Counted from the stretch's first letter, positions 1 to 8,724 are shown. The stretch is 64,000 nt of DNA from Luteolibacter sp. LG18 (GCF_036322585.1 NZ_AP024600.1:248001-312000); one strand, 5' to 3'. The notes: generated by a model not told the origin, from the sequence alone. A program made the numbers and translations.

Positions 1-242
1 GCGGCGGTCAGGATCAAGCCATCGGCGGAGGTCACGATGCCGGAGCCGGAGGAGCCGGTCTGCTCGGACACCAGCGCCACGGTGGCAGGCATCACCTTCG
101 CGGCCACGGCGGCCACCTCGGTTTCGATGTGTTTGAGATCGGCCACCGATTTGACCGGCTCCCGGGCCCACAGCGGGACGGCCGGAGACCAGGCCACCAC
201 CACGGCGGCGACGGCTGCAAAAAACGCATGCGTTTTCATCAT
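1..242 (-). CDS. HtrA/DegP-like serine protease, N-terminal fragment
   Basis: The reading frame runs off the left edge of the window. From the ATG at 242 it encodes a hydrophobic signal peptide (core AAVAAVVVAW, predicted cut near LWA), a short helical linker, and then SGSGIVTSADGLILTA. That segment is typical of the first beta-strands of trypsin-like S1C proteases, just before the catalytic His. The triad itself lies outside the window. In-frame ATGs also occur at 239 and 296, so the exact start is open. The gene is divergent from the PBP gene that starts at 357. A periplasmic quality-control protease is the likely role; family assignment rests only on the N-terminus. Confidence 0.7.
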   Translation of the reverse strand, partial: MMKTHAFFAAVAAVVVAWSPAVPLWAREPVKSVADLKHIETEVAAVAAKVMPATVALVSEQTGSSGSGIVTSADGLILTA

Positions 243-356
243 TCCAGGGGGCATAGCGCCGCCGGGACGGCCGTTCGTCTGCGGTTTCCTCTTCATGGGT
301 TCTTCATCAATACGGGGTGGCGGCGGACAATAGAGCACGCTACGGTCCGCCCAGCG

Positions 357-2702
357 ATGCCGAAAAGCGCCCAGCCAGACACCATTCCGCCCAAAAACCG
401 CCCGCGCCGGGACGAGGATCGATCGGAGGGTGGGACCACCTTCGTCTCGCTGCTGTTTTTCTGGCCATTCCACCTGTTCCGGGCGGTAACCAGTCCGCTC
501 GGCTCGCCGCTGCGGCCGCTGCTGCGCTTTTTCGGCTACCCCTGCGTGGCGGGCCTCTACGTGCTGCTGGTGCTCGGGATCGTCTACGGGGCACGCGCCA
601 GCCGCTACGATCTGGCGAAGATCCACGCCCTGCCGGAGCGCTCGATCGTCTATGACCGGAACGGCGAGGAGATCGGCCGCATCCACGGTGAGAAACGGGA
701 CGTGATCCCCCTTTCCCAAGTCTCGGAAACCTTCCGTAAGGCGATCCTCGCCCGCGAGGACGAGCGCTTCTACCAGCACGGAGCGGTCGACCCGATCGGC
801 ATCGTCCGCGCGTTCACCAAGAACCTCGCCGGCAAAAAGGAGGGTGCCTCGACGCTCACCCAGCAGCTCGCGTCCGACGTCTTCAAGCTGAAGCAGGGCG
901 AATCGAAGAACACCGTCAGCCAGATCGATCGCAAGTTCCTCGAGATCGCCATCGGCATCCGCATCGAGTCGACGATGTCGAAGGACGACATCCTCCAGGC
1001 CTACCTGAACTCGATCAACTGGGGCCGCCAGATCCGAGGCATCGAGGAGGCCTCCCGCGTGTATTTCGAAAAGCACGCCTCGCAGCTCAACCTGCCGGAA
1101 TCCGCGATGCTCGCGGGCATCGTGCGCGGCCCGGACGCCTACAATCCCTTCAAGAGCCTTGAAAGCGCCAAGCGCGAGCGCGACACCACGCTGGACCGCA
1201 TGGTGGCCGCCAAGGTCATCACCCAGCCGGAAGCGGACGCCGCAAAGACCGAACCGATCGAGATCCGGCCGGAGTGGCGGCGGAAGTTCCAGGAATCCTA
1301 CGCGATGGATGCCATCCGCCACGACCTGGAGCTGATCTTGGAAAAGGAGAACATCGAGCTGGGCGGGCTCACGATTTCCACGACCATCGACAACCGCATC
1401 CAGCAGCGCGGCGAGGAGGCGCTCGACAAGCGTCTGAAGGACCTCGAGCGGGCGTCCGGCTACGGCCACGTCACCCGCACCGCCTGGCAGAAAAAGCCGG
1501 AGGACAAGCGCGACGAACCAACCTACATCCAAGGCGCGGCGGTGGTGATCGAGAACCACGGCGGTGCGGTGCTGGCGGTGGTCGGTGGCCGCGATGCGAA
1601 CGAATCCCGTTTCAACCGCGCCCAACAAGCGGAGCGCCAGATCGGCTCGATCTTCAAGCCCTTCGTCTACCTCGCGGCCTTCGACCGCGGCCTGCGTCCG
1701 AGCACCAGCATCAGCGACGACCCGATCTCCCCGGGCGAGATCGCGGGTGCCCCCTCGAACTGGCACCCGAAGAACTCGGACGGCACCTACACCGGCAATC
1801 ACGAGGCGGAATACGGCCTGATCCGCTCCCGCAACACGATGTCACTGCGCGTGGGCAACTACGCCGGGATGGAGCGGGTGAAGAACGTGGCAAGGACCGC
1901 GGGCTTCGGCGAGAAGATCCCGGAAAAGCCGACGTCCTACCTCGGTGCGTGGGAATCGACGCCGTGGCGGGTTGCCTCGGCCTACACCATCTTCCCGAAC
2001 AATGGCGAACGCTTCCGTCCCTACCTGATCCGTGAGATCCGGGACCAGGCGGGCAACGTGCTCTACACCACGCCCCAGCTCGCCTACCCGGCGGCCAAGC
2101 CCGGCTCGGCGTGGGCGGTTTCCAAGATCCTGCGCGAGGTGGCCACCCATGGCACTGCGGCGGCGGTGAGAAAACTGGGCTTCGACAAGCCGTGCGCGGG
2201 CAAGACCGGCACGACGAACGACTTCAAGGACGCGTGGTTCGCGGGCTACACCTCCAGCCTGACCTGCGCGGTGTGGGTCGGTTTCGACACCCCGGTGAAG
2301 ACCATGCAGGGCGGCTACGGCGCGACGCTGGCACTGCCGGTGTGGGTGGAGATGATGAAGACGGCGGACCGACTCGGCTACAAGGCGGGCGAATTCAGCC
2401 CCGGCTCGAAATCGATCAACGCCCGCCTGTGCCGCCAGTCCGGCAAGCGTGCCACCGCGGGCTGCGAGGCCGCGGGCACGGCCTACGACGACCACGACGT
2501 GCCCGCCGACACCTTCGATCCGAACGACCTCTGCCCGATCCATCCGGCCAAGGCGATCCCGGTGGATGAGGACGTGGTGCCCGAAAGCGCCACACCGCGC
2601 GCGCGCCCGGTGGCTCCTCCCTCCTCGCCAGGCCATCCACCCCGCGCGGTGCCGGTCGAGGAACCCAACGCACCGCTTCGCGCCGAGCCGGTGGAAGAGT
2701 GA
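357..2702 (+). CDS. Class A penicillin-binding protein (PBP1A family)
   Basis: Bifunctional peptidoglycan synthase of about 781 residues: it polymerises glycan strands and cross-links peptides on the outer face of the inner membrane. There is one N-terminal membrane anchor (VAGLYVLLVLGIVYG). The GT51 glycosyltransferase domain follows, with EDERFYQHGAVD, the GASTLTQQLA motif and RKFLEI. The transpeptidase domain carries SIFK (SxxK), SRN (SxN) and KTGT, so it looks fully active. The C-terminal tail is proline-rich with Cys pairs. I chose the ATG at 357 because upstream residues in the frame look non-coding and the basic N-terminus then precedes the anchor. A degenerate paralogue follows 89 bases downstream. 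Confidence 0.93.
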   Translation: MPKSAQPDTIPPKNRPRRDEDRSEGGTTFVSLLFFWPFHLFRAVTSPLGSPLRPLLRFFGYPCVAGLYVLLVLGIVYGARASRYDLAKIHALPERSIVYDRNGEEIGRIHGEKRDVIPLSQVSETFRKAILAREDERFYQHGAVDPIGIVRAFTKNLAGKKEGASTLTQQLASDVFKLKQGESKNTVSQIDRKFLEIAIGIRIESTMSKDDILQAYLNSINWGRQIRGIEEASRVYFEKHASQLNLPESAMLAGIVRGPDAYNPFKSLESAKRERDTTLDRMVAAKVITQPEADAAKTEPIEIRPEWRRKFQESYAMDAIRHDLELILEKENIELGGLTISTTIDNRIQQRGEEALDKRLKDLERASGYGHVTRTAWQKKPEDKRDEPTYIQGAAVVIENHGGAVLAVVGGRDANESRFNRAQQAERQIGSIFKPFVYLAAFDRGLRPSTSISDDPISPGEIAGAPSNWHPKNSDGTYTGNHEAEYGLIRSRNTMSLRVGNYAGMERVKNVARTAGFGEKIPEKPTSYLGAWESTPWRVASAYTIFPNNGERFRPYLIREIRDQAGNVLYTTPQLAYPAAKPGSAWAVSKILREVATHGTAAAVRKLGFDKPCAGKTGTTNDFKDAWFAGYTSSLTCAVWVGFDTPVKTMQGGYGATLALPVWVEMMKTADRLGYKAGEFSPGSKSINARLCRQSGKRATAGCEAAGTAYDDHDVPADTFDPNDLCPIHPAKAIPVDEDVVPESATPRARPVAPPSSPGHPPRAVPVEEPNAPLRAEPVEE

Positions 2703-2753
2703 GCGTCAAACCACCCTCCCTTCTCCGGCATTTTCATTTCGAAATTCCTCTTC

Positions 2754-2777
2754 TCTGGTTTCTGGATTCTTGATTCT
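2754..2777 (+). repeat. 24-base dispersed repeat, copy 1
   Basis: This T-rich stretch (beginning TCTGGTTTCTGG) matches 25041-25064 at 23 of 24 positions. It lies 14 bases before the ATG of the second PBP gene. The other copy lies 8 bases before the E2 gene start. The flanks differ, so this is a short dispersed element or a shared leader signal, not a gene duplication. Confidence 0.6.
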
Positions 2778-2791
2778 GGAGTCTTCCTGCT

Positions 2792-4501
2792 ATGTCCACT
2801 TGGCGACCACTCGACGCTCCACCCCGCCTGCTGCGGTGGCTGCCGGTGTGGCTGCATGGCCCGGTGAAGTGGGCGTTCAAGCTCGGCGTGTTCGGGCTGG
2901 TGATCGTGGCAGGGATCGCGTTCTTCTATTTCTGCCTGGCGATGAAGTTCGACCTCAACGAGGTCAACCGGCTGCCCGCCGCGAACATCATCTACGACCG
3001 CAACGACAAGGAGATGGACGCCGCGGCCGGCAACAACCGCCGACTGATCACCCGCGCGGACCTGCCGGACTTCATGGTGAAGGCGCTGCAGGCCCGCGAG
3101 GACGCGCGGTTCTTCGAGCACTCCGGCGTCGACGTGCGCGGGCTGCTGCGCGCGACGATCCGGAATCTCAAGGACCGCGATTTCACGCAGGGCGCCTCGA
3201 CGCTGACCATGCAGCTCGCCCGCAACACCTTCGAGATCCGAGCGAAGTCGCTGCACCGCAAGTTCCTTGAAATCGCGCTGACGCTCCGCATCGAGGGCCG
3301 CTATTCCAAGGACGAGATTCTCACCGGCTACCTGAACCGCATCTACTTTGGCGCGGGCTGCCATGGCGTGGAGGAAGCGGCGCGCACCTACTTCGGCCGC
3401 TCCGTGCGCGACCTCAACGAGGGCGAGTGCGCGATGATCGTGGGCATCATCCGCGGACCGCACATCTTCTCCCCTTTCCGGAACCTCCCCGCCGCAGAGG
3501 CCCAGCGCAACGAGGTGCTCGACCGCATGATCGCGATGAAGTTCATCACCGACGCCGACAAGGCCCGGATCATGGCCACCCCGGTGCGGCTGGTGAAGGA
3601 CGACGACCGCGAGGTCCAGCGCTCCTACGCGATGCAGACGCTGCGCCGCGAGCTGGACACGATCCTCGATGAATCGGACATCCGCCTCGGTGGGCTCCAA
3701 ATCCGCACCTACATCGATCTCGCCTGGCAGACGCGTCTGGAAACCGAATTGGCGCGCGCGGTGGAATCACTGGAGAACGAAAAGTCGTGGCAGAAGCCGA
3801 CGCACGCCTCCCACAAGGACGGTGACCCGGTCGACTACCTCCAATACGCGGCGATCACCATCGAGTTCAAAACCGGCGCGATCCTCGCCTACATCGGCGG
3901 ACGGGATTTCAAGGACACCCGCTACGATTTCACCAAGGTCCGCCGCGACCTCGGCTCCGCGTTCGAGCCCTTCGTGGCCGCGGCGGCGGCCCAGCGTGGC
4001 AAGCTGGTGCTGCCCGGAAAGCCCGTCCAGACCGGTAGGCAGGTGGGTCCGGCGGAGGTCCAGAAGATCGCCAAGCGCTGCGGCATCTCCGGTCCCTTCC
4101 TCGACACCGAGGACCTGTTCCGCGGCTCGGTATCCGCCACGCCGATGGAAATGGCGATCGGCCTCTCGACGCTGGGCAACAAGGGCAGCCGGCCGCGCCC
4201 CTACATGATCCGCGAGATCCGCAACGCGGCGGGTGAGATCGTTTACACCGCCCGTCCCGAGGAGGCGCAGGCCCTTTCTCCGAACGCCGCCGCCGAGGCG
4301 AAGTCAGTGCTCAAACCGCGCTCCGGCACGCTCTGTTTCACCGGGGCCACCGGCTCGGAGCGCGAGGCCTGGACCCTGCGACTCGGCCCGAAAGGCGCGA
4401 CGGTGATCTGGATCGGCTTCGACAAGCCCGCCGTGATCGCACCCGAAGCCCGCCTGAAGGCGCTGCTGGACGAGTTCGTGGACCGGCTGGGGAACGACTG
4501 A
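2792..4501 (+). CDS. Class A PBP paralogue with a degenerate transpeptidase domain
   Basis: Protein of 569 residues with one N-terminal membrane segment (LGVFGLVIVAGIAFFYF) and an intact GT51 domain: EDARFFEHSGVD, GASTLTMQLARNTF and RKFLEIALTLRIEG. The C-terminal half aligns by eye with the transpeptidase of the upstream gene but has lost its catalytic motifs. The SxxK tetrad reads SAFE (Lys to Glu), the SxN segment is deleted, and the KTGT region reads FTGATG. It is also about 200 residues shorter. I infer a monofunctional glycosyltransferase with a pseudo-transpeptidase domain, arising from tandem duplication. A GGAG lies about 12 bases before the ATG. Whether the dead domain has a regulatory or scaffold role cannot be told from the sequence. 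Confidence 0.88.
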   Translation: MSTWRPLDAPPRLLRWLPVWLHGPVKWAFKLGVFGLVIVAGIAFFYFCLAMKFDLNEVNRLPAANIIYDRNDKEMDAAAGNNRRLITRADLPDFMVKALQAREDARFFEHSGVDVRGLLRATIRNLKDRDFTQGASTLTMQLARNTFEIRAKSLHRKFLEIALTLRIEGRYSKDEILTGYLNRIYFGAGCHGVEEAARTYFGRSVRDLNEGECAMIVGIIRGPHIFSPFRNLPAAEAQRNEVLDRMIAMKFITDADKARIMATPVRLVKDDDREVQRSYAMQTLRRELDTILDESDIRLGGLQIRTYIDLAWQTRLETELARAVESLENEKSWQKPTHASHKDGDPVDYLQYAAITIEFKTGAILAYIGGRDFKDTRYDFTKVRRDLGSAFEPFVAAAAAQRGKLVLPGKPVQTGRQVGPAEVQKIAKRCGISGPFLDTEDLFRGSVSATPMEMAIGLSTLGNKGSRPRPYMIREIRNAAGEIVYTARPEEAQALSPNAAAEAKSVLKPRSGTLCFTGATGSEREAWTLRLGPKGATVIWIGFDKPAVIAPEARLKALLDEFVDRLGND

Positions 4502-4515
4502 GGCCGGGCGGGAAA

Positions 4516-4614
4516 TGGCTGGGAGCAGGGACATTCCTGTCCCGTTTCCTGAATATTTGCCAGCAAGCTGGGTGGCTTTCAAGAACGGGACAAGAATGTC
4601 CCTGCTCCCAGCCA
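4516..4614. repeat. REPIN-like palindromic element 1
   Basis: Two 31-base arms (4516-4546 and 4584-4614) are inverted copies differing at one position and separated by 37 bases. Each arm contains its own hairpin, GGGACATTCCTGTCCC on the left and GGGACAAGAATGTCCC on the right. The element lies between the second PBP gene and polX and contains no open frame of note. The core ACATTCCTGT recurs in the element at 16845-16977. Confidence 0.85.
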
Positions 4615-4687
4615 CTACCCCCGGCAACGTTTGAATACCGATTCGGCCTAGCCGACCGCACCTCCATGCGGTTCATTCGAGGCCGTC

Positions 4688-6421
4688 ATGACCCGCGACA
4701 CCCTTGCCGAAGTCCTCGAAGAAATCGCCCAGCTCCTCGAACTGAAGGGCGAGAACCCGTTCAAGGTCCGTGCCTACCGGCAGGGCGCGGAAGTGGTGCG
4801 CGGCTACGACGGCGACATCGTGGCGCTGGCCGCCGCGAACGAACTGGATGGCATCAAGGGTCTCGGTGACGCGCTGCGCGACAAGCTCCACGAGCTGGCG
4901 ACCACCGGCGAGCTCCAGTTCCACAAGAACCTGCGCGCGGAGTTTCCCGAAGGCTTGTTCGAGCTCTTCGACGTCTCCGGGCTGGGGCCGAAGAAGATCA
5001 AGGCGCTGTTCGACACCCTCGGCGTCGGCTCCATCGCGGACCTGAAAGCCGCCTGCGAGGCCGACAAGGTGGCGGGCCTGCCCGGCTTCGGCGCGAAGAC
5101 CCAGACGAAGATCCTGGAGGCGCTCCAGCAGCGCGAAACCTTCGCCGACACCTTCCGTCTCGGCACCGTGACCTCGCTGGTGGACGACATCCTGGATGCC
5201 CTCCGCGATCATCCGGCCGTATCGCAGGTCGCCGTGTGCGGTTCGTTCCGCCGGGCCAAGGAAACGGTGCATGATCTCGACTTCCTCGTCGCCACCAAGG
5301 AACCCGCCGAGCTGTGCCGCTACTTCACCACCTTCCCGATCGTGAAGTCGGTGATCGCCCAGGGCGAGACCAAGACCTCCGTGCGTCTGGACAACGGCAT
5401 CCAGTGCGACCTGCGGGCCGTTTCCAACGCCGAGTTCCCGTTCGCGCTGATGTATTTCACCGGCTCGAAGGAGCACAACGTGGCGATCCGACAGCGGGCG
5501 CTGAAGTACGGCTGGTCGCTGAACGAATACGCGCTCACCCCGGTGGAGGGCGCGGCCCCGCCGCCGGAAGTCCACGACGAACCGGGCCTCTACAAGGCGC
5601 TCGGCCTGCGCTACATCTCGCCCGAGCTGCGCGAGAACCGCGGCGAGATCGAGGCCGCGGAAACAGGCGACCTGCCACGGCTGGTGGAGCTCTCCAACCT
5701 GCGCGGCACTTTCCACAACCACACCAACGCCTCCGACGGCGGCGACACGCTGGAGGAAATGGCGGAGGCCGCCCAGGAACTAGGACTCCAGTATCTGGGC
5801 ATCTCCGACCACTCGAAGTCCTCCTTCCAGGCGCGCGGCCTCGACGAGGAACGCCTCACCGCCCAGATCGCCGCGATCCACGAGCTGAACAAGACCTTCA
5901 CCAACTTCCGGATCTTCGCCGGCTCCGAGGTGGACATCCTCAAGGACGGCACGCTGGACTTCGACGACGCGATGCTCTCCCAGCTCGATTTCACCGTGGC
6001 TTCGGTCCACAACGTCTTCACCCTTTCCGAGGACGAGATGACGGAGCGCATCTGCCGCGCGATGGAGAACGAGCACGTCACCATGCTGGGCCACCTCACC
6101 GGCCGCCTGCTGCTGAAGCGCGACGGCTACGCGGTGAACCACGCGAAGATCATCGACTGCGCCGCCGAGACCCGCACCATCATCGAGCTGAACTGCAACC
6201 CGATGCGCCTCGACATGGACTGGCGCTGGTGGAAGCGGGCGAAGGACAAGGGCGTGCTGTGCTCGATCAACCCGGACGCCCATGCCACCGACCACCTCCA
6301 GTTCCTCCACTTCGGCATCCGCCTGGCGCGGAAGGGTTGGCTCTCGAAAGAGGACGTCCTCAACACCCGCCCGCTGGCGGAGGTGGAGAAATTCCTGAAG
6401 ACGCCGAAGGCGAAAAGGTGA
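4688..6421 (+). CDS. polX: DNA polymerase/3'-5' exonuclease PolX
   Basis: Family X repair polymerase of 577 residues, the usual bacterial length. The N-terminal part has helix-hairpin-helix segments (GIKGLGDALRDK, SGLGPKKIKALF, LPGFGAKTQTKI). The polymerase active site follows, with GSFRRAKETVHDLDFLV supplying two catalytic Asp and QCDLRAV the third. The C-terminal PHP domain starts at FHNHTNASDGGDT, with metal ligands continuing through ISDHSKSS, GSEVDIL, VASVHN and INPDAHATDH. Gap filling in base-excision repair, plus metal-dependent exonuclease activity, is expected. A GAGG about 9 bases before the ATG supports this start. It appears monocistronic, with the palindromic element just upstream. 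Confidence 0.95.
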   Translation: MTRDTLAEVLEEIAQLLELKGENPFKVRAYRQGAEVVRGYDGDIVALAAANELDGIKGLGDALRDKLHELATTGELQFHKNLRAEFPEGLFELFDVSGLGPKKIKALFDTLGVGSIADLKAACEADKVAGLPGFGAKTQTKILEALQQRETFADTFRLGTVTSLVDDILDALRDHPAVSQVAVCGSFRRAKETVHDLDFLVATKEPAELCRYFTTFPIVKSVIAQGETKTSVRLDNGIQCDLRAVSNAEFPFALMYFTGSKEHNVAIRQRALKYGWSLNEYALTPVEGAAPPPEVHDEPGLYKALGLRYISPELRENRGEIEAAETGDLPRLVELSNLRGTFHNHTNASDGGDTLEEMAEAAQELGLQYLGISDHSKSSFQARGLDEERLTAQIAAIHELNKTFTNFRIFAGSEVDILKDGTLDFDDAMLSQLDFTVASVHNVFTLSEDEMTERICRAMENEHVTMLGHLTGRLLLKRDGYAVNHAKIIDCAAETRTIIELNCNPMRLDMDWRWWKRAKDKGVLCSINPDAHATDHLQFLHFGIRLARKGWLSKEDVLNTRPLAEVEKFLKTPKAKR

Positions 6422-6450
6422 CGCACGCCCCGCCGTCGCGAATGGCGGAC

Positions 6451-6681
6451 TCAAAAGCCACCCCAATGTGAGTCCCTGTGGCGCTTGGCGCGCTCTTCGG
6501 CCTCTTCCTGCTCTCTTTCCCGGGCAACCGCCATCCGGGCCTTGATCGCTTCCATCTCGGATTGGAGCGCTGCCTTCTCCTCCGGAGACAGCCTCATTTC
6601 CGGCGGAAGCGGCGCCCCGCAATAGCCGCAGGTGCCATGCTGGCGGCTATAGACAGGGCGCTGACATTCCGGGCAATTCAT
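6451..6681 (-). CDS. Small zinc-ribbon protein
   Basis: Predicted 76-residue cytoplasmic protein. Two Cys pairs near the N-terminus (CPEC and CGYC) form a zinc-ribbon knuckle. The rest is one charged helix rich in Glu, Arg and Ala, probably a coiled coil, ending in HWGGF. No catalytic feature is visible. It lies 37 bases downstream of the toroid-protein gene on the same strand and may share its transcript. Function unknown. Confidence 0.65.
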   Translation of the reverse strand: MNCPECQRPVYSRQHGTCGYCGAPLPPEMRLSPEEKAALQSEMEAIKARMAVAREREQEEAEERAKRHRDSHWGGF

Positions 6682-6718
6682 CGGGAAAGAACGATCACAT
6701 GCCGGGGCGAATCATCCA

Positions 6719-7870
6719 TCACTTGTTCGGGATCGCGTAGTACACCTGCTCCAGCGCGAGGATCGAGTAGGCGGTGACCAGCACCGGATTGCTCTCCATC
6801 CACTTGCCATCGGTGTTCTTCCACGAGCCGTCGCCCTGCTGGAGCGAGAGGAGCTTGTCCGCCACATCCTTGCGCCAGTCGGCTTCCTTGCCATCGGCGA
6901 GCTTGAGCGTGGAGAGGTTGGCGGCGCTGAGCGCCTTGGTCATCGTCTGGTAGTAGTAATACTGGCCGCTGGTGCCGAGGCCGGGGTTCTCGGAAACGGT
7001 GTAGTTCTTGCCCAGCCACTCCTTCACCGCCTTCACGCGCGGATCGTCGGCACCGACCTTGGCGTAGATCATCGAGAGCAGGCCGGCGTAGGACATGGAG
7101 CCGTAGGAACGCAGCGCCTTCTTGCCATCCGGGAGGATGTCCTCGGCCTTGGAGCCGGTGGGGCTGTAAACGAAACCGCCCTTGTTCTTGTCGTCCTCGG
7201 ACACCCACGGCTGGTCGTTGACGGAGGAGAGGTTCTGGCAGCGGGAGAGGAAGGTCTGTGCGGCCTTCCAATCGAGGTCCGGCTGGTCGCCGTGCTTGCC
7301 ATCGGCCACCACGTTGGCGGACAGTGAGATCGCCTCGATGGCGAGCCAGGTGTTGGAAAGGTCGTCGTGGTCCTTGTTGGTGCCCGCGCCGTAGCCCACG
7401 CCGCCATCGTTGGGATTGTCGGTCTTGCCCTTCTCGCCGGTGTCCCACTGCTGGCCGATGAGGTGCTTGCGGGCCTTCACGATGGCGGGCTCGTAGCCGT
7501 CCTTGCCGAGCGCGACCAAGGCGGTGATGGAGGTGGCGGTGTTATAGGTGGACAGGCCGCGGTTGTAGATGCCGCCGTCCTCCTTCTGCTGCTTCACCAG
7601 CCAGTCGTAGCCCTTGGCGAGGTGGTCGGGCACCTGCTTCTTGACGTCCACGTTCGGATCGCGGGTGGCGGCGGTGAGGGCCAGCGCGGTGAGGGCCGGA
7701 AGCCCCTCGTCATCCCAGTGGCCGTCCTCCTTCTGCTGGGTCTTGAGCCAGGCATTGCCGCGGGCGATGGCCTGCTTGATCTCCTGCTGGACGGACGTGT
7801 AGCGGTCGGACGAATCGGCCGCGGCGGCGATGCCGGCGGCGAGGATCGAGAAAACGACGGTGGCTTTCAT
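6719..7870 (-). CDS. Secreted squalene-cyclase/prenyltransferase-fold repeat protein
   Basis: Protein of 383 residues with a signal peptide (MKATVVFSILAAGIAAAA), followed by repeats of the terpene-cyclase alpha/alpha toroid. QW-like motifs include QKEDGHWDDEG, QQKEDGGIYNRG and LQQGDGSWKNTDG, each followed by helices of the ALTALALTAA type. There is no DxDD or DDxxD signature of real terpene cyclases, so binding or scaffolding outside the cytoplasm is more likely than catalysis. The ATG at 7870 overlaps the stop of the upstream YdjY-domain gene as ATGA. A related protein is encoded at 35178-36158. Fold assignment is firm; function is unknown. Confidence 0.82.
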   Translation of the reverse strand: MKATVVFSILAAGIAAAADSSDRYTSVQQEIKQAIARGNAWLKTQQKEDGHWDDEGLPALTALALTAATRDPNVDVKKQVPDHLAKGYDWLVKQQKEDGGIYNRGLSTYNTATSITALVALGKDGYEPAIVKARKHLIGQQWDTGEKGKTDNPNDGGVGYGAGTNKDHDDLSNTWLAIEAISLSANVVADGKHGDQPDLDWKAAQTFLSRCQNLSSVNDQPWVSEDDKNKGGFVYSPTGSKAEDILPDGKKALRSYGSMSYAGLLSMIYAKVGADDPRVKAVKEWLGKNYTVSENPGLGTSGQYYYYQTMTKALSAANLSTLKLADGKEADWRKDVADKLLSLQQGDGSWKNTDGKWMESNPVLVTAYSILALEQVYYAIPNK

Positions 7871-8628
7871 GGGGTGGTGCTGGGTTTGGAACCTTCGTGC
7901 GGAGTGATGATGAGAGTGACCTTGGTGCCGACGGACGGCACGCGCTTGGGGAAGGGCAACCACGCCTCGTCGTCGTTGTTGTCCTTGCCCGGGTAGTTGA
8001 GGATGGCGCTGCTGCTGAGAAAAATGGCGGCGACGTCGCCGGTGGCCTCGGCGTGGTAGCGGCCGTTGGAGATTTCCGAGCCGCCATAGACCCACGGACC
8101 GGACGGCATCTGCTTCTCGGTCACGGCGTGGGCGATCCATTCGTTCACCGGCACGGCGCGGGTCTTCCCGGCATCCTCCCACTCCACCTTCAGGTCCACG
8201 CGGGCCCCGGCCTTCACCTCTGTGGGCACGTCCGGAAACTTCGTCCCGGCCTCGTGTTCCGCCGGGCCATCGGTGGCGTAGAGCTCCTGGGACCGCTGGT
8301 AACGCAGCAGGGTGAAGACCACGTTCAACCGGGTCGGCGACACCGCCGTGGCGAAGAGCGATTCGTGCACCTTCCCCTTCTCGTGGACGATGAGGTATTC
8401 GAGCAGCCCCTCGGTCATGTTGACCCTGGCGGGGAAACGGATCTCGCGGGTCTTGCTGTCGAAGGTGATCTCGCCGAGGCGCAGGCGGGTGCCATCCAGC
8501 TTCTCAATGGCGGGCTTGTCCTTGTCCCCATCCGCCTCCGTGACAGGAGCTTTCTCCGGCGCTGGCTCCTGCGCCACTGCCACGACAGGCAGAATGAAGG
8601 CGACGAGCGATGTCCGGAACAATCCCAT
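7867..8628 (-). CDS. Secreted YdjY-domain protein
   Basis: Protein of 253 residues with a signal peptide (MGLFRTSLVAFILPVVAVAQ). The segment REIRFPARVNMTEGLLEYLI followed by KVHESLFATAVSPTRLNVVF resembles the YdjY domain found in secreted planctomycete and verrucomicrobial proteins. No Cys cluster of the E. coli ferredoxin-like form is visible. A sigma70-like promoter lies directly upstream and would start transcription at or near this ATG, which supports the start at 8628. Its stop overlaps the start of the toroid-protein gene, so the two are probably translated as a pair in the envelope. Biochemical role unknown. Confidence 0.75.
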   Translation of the reverse strand: MGLFRTSLVAFILPVVAVAQEPAPEKAPVTEADGDKDKPAIEKLDGTRLRLGEITFDSKTREIRFPARVNMTEGLLEYLIVHEKGKVHESLFATAVSPTRLNVVFTLLRYQRSQELYATDGPAEHEAGTKFPDVPTEVKAGARVDLKVEWEDAGKTRAVPVNEWIAHAVTEKQMPSGPWVYGGSEISNGRYHAEATGDVAAIFLSSSAILNYPGKDNNDDEAWLPFPKRVPSVGTKVTLIITPHEGSKPSTTP

Positions 8629-8636
8629 GGCAGCGA

Positions 8637-8664
8637 AATTCAAACGGCGAAGACGGCTTGTCAA
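8637..8664 (-). promoter_or_regulatory. Sigma70-like promoter for the YdjY/toroid operon
   Basis: On the minus strand a perfect TTGACA (8664-8659) is followed after 16 bases by TGAATT (8642-8637). Only 8 bases then separate the -10 box from the ATG at 8628, so a leaderless transcript is predicted. The -35 match is strong and the -10 match is weak. Confidence 0.5.
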
Positions 8665-8724
8665 AGCCGCGAATCTTCCGGTGGTCTATTGAGAAAACCC
8701 CGGAAGCCGGATTTCGTCTCTGGA

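Noticed and set aside
4649-4654. TAGCCG before polX as a -10 box
   Set aside because: No acceptable -35 element at 15-19 bases upstream, and polX has its own ribosome binding site further down.
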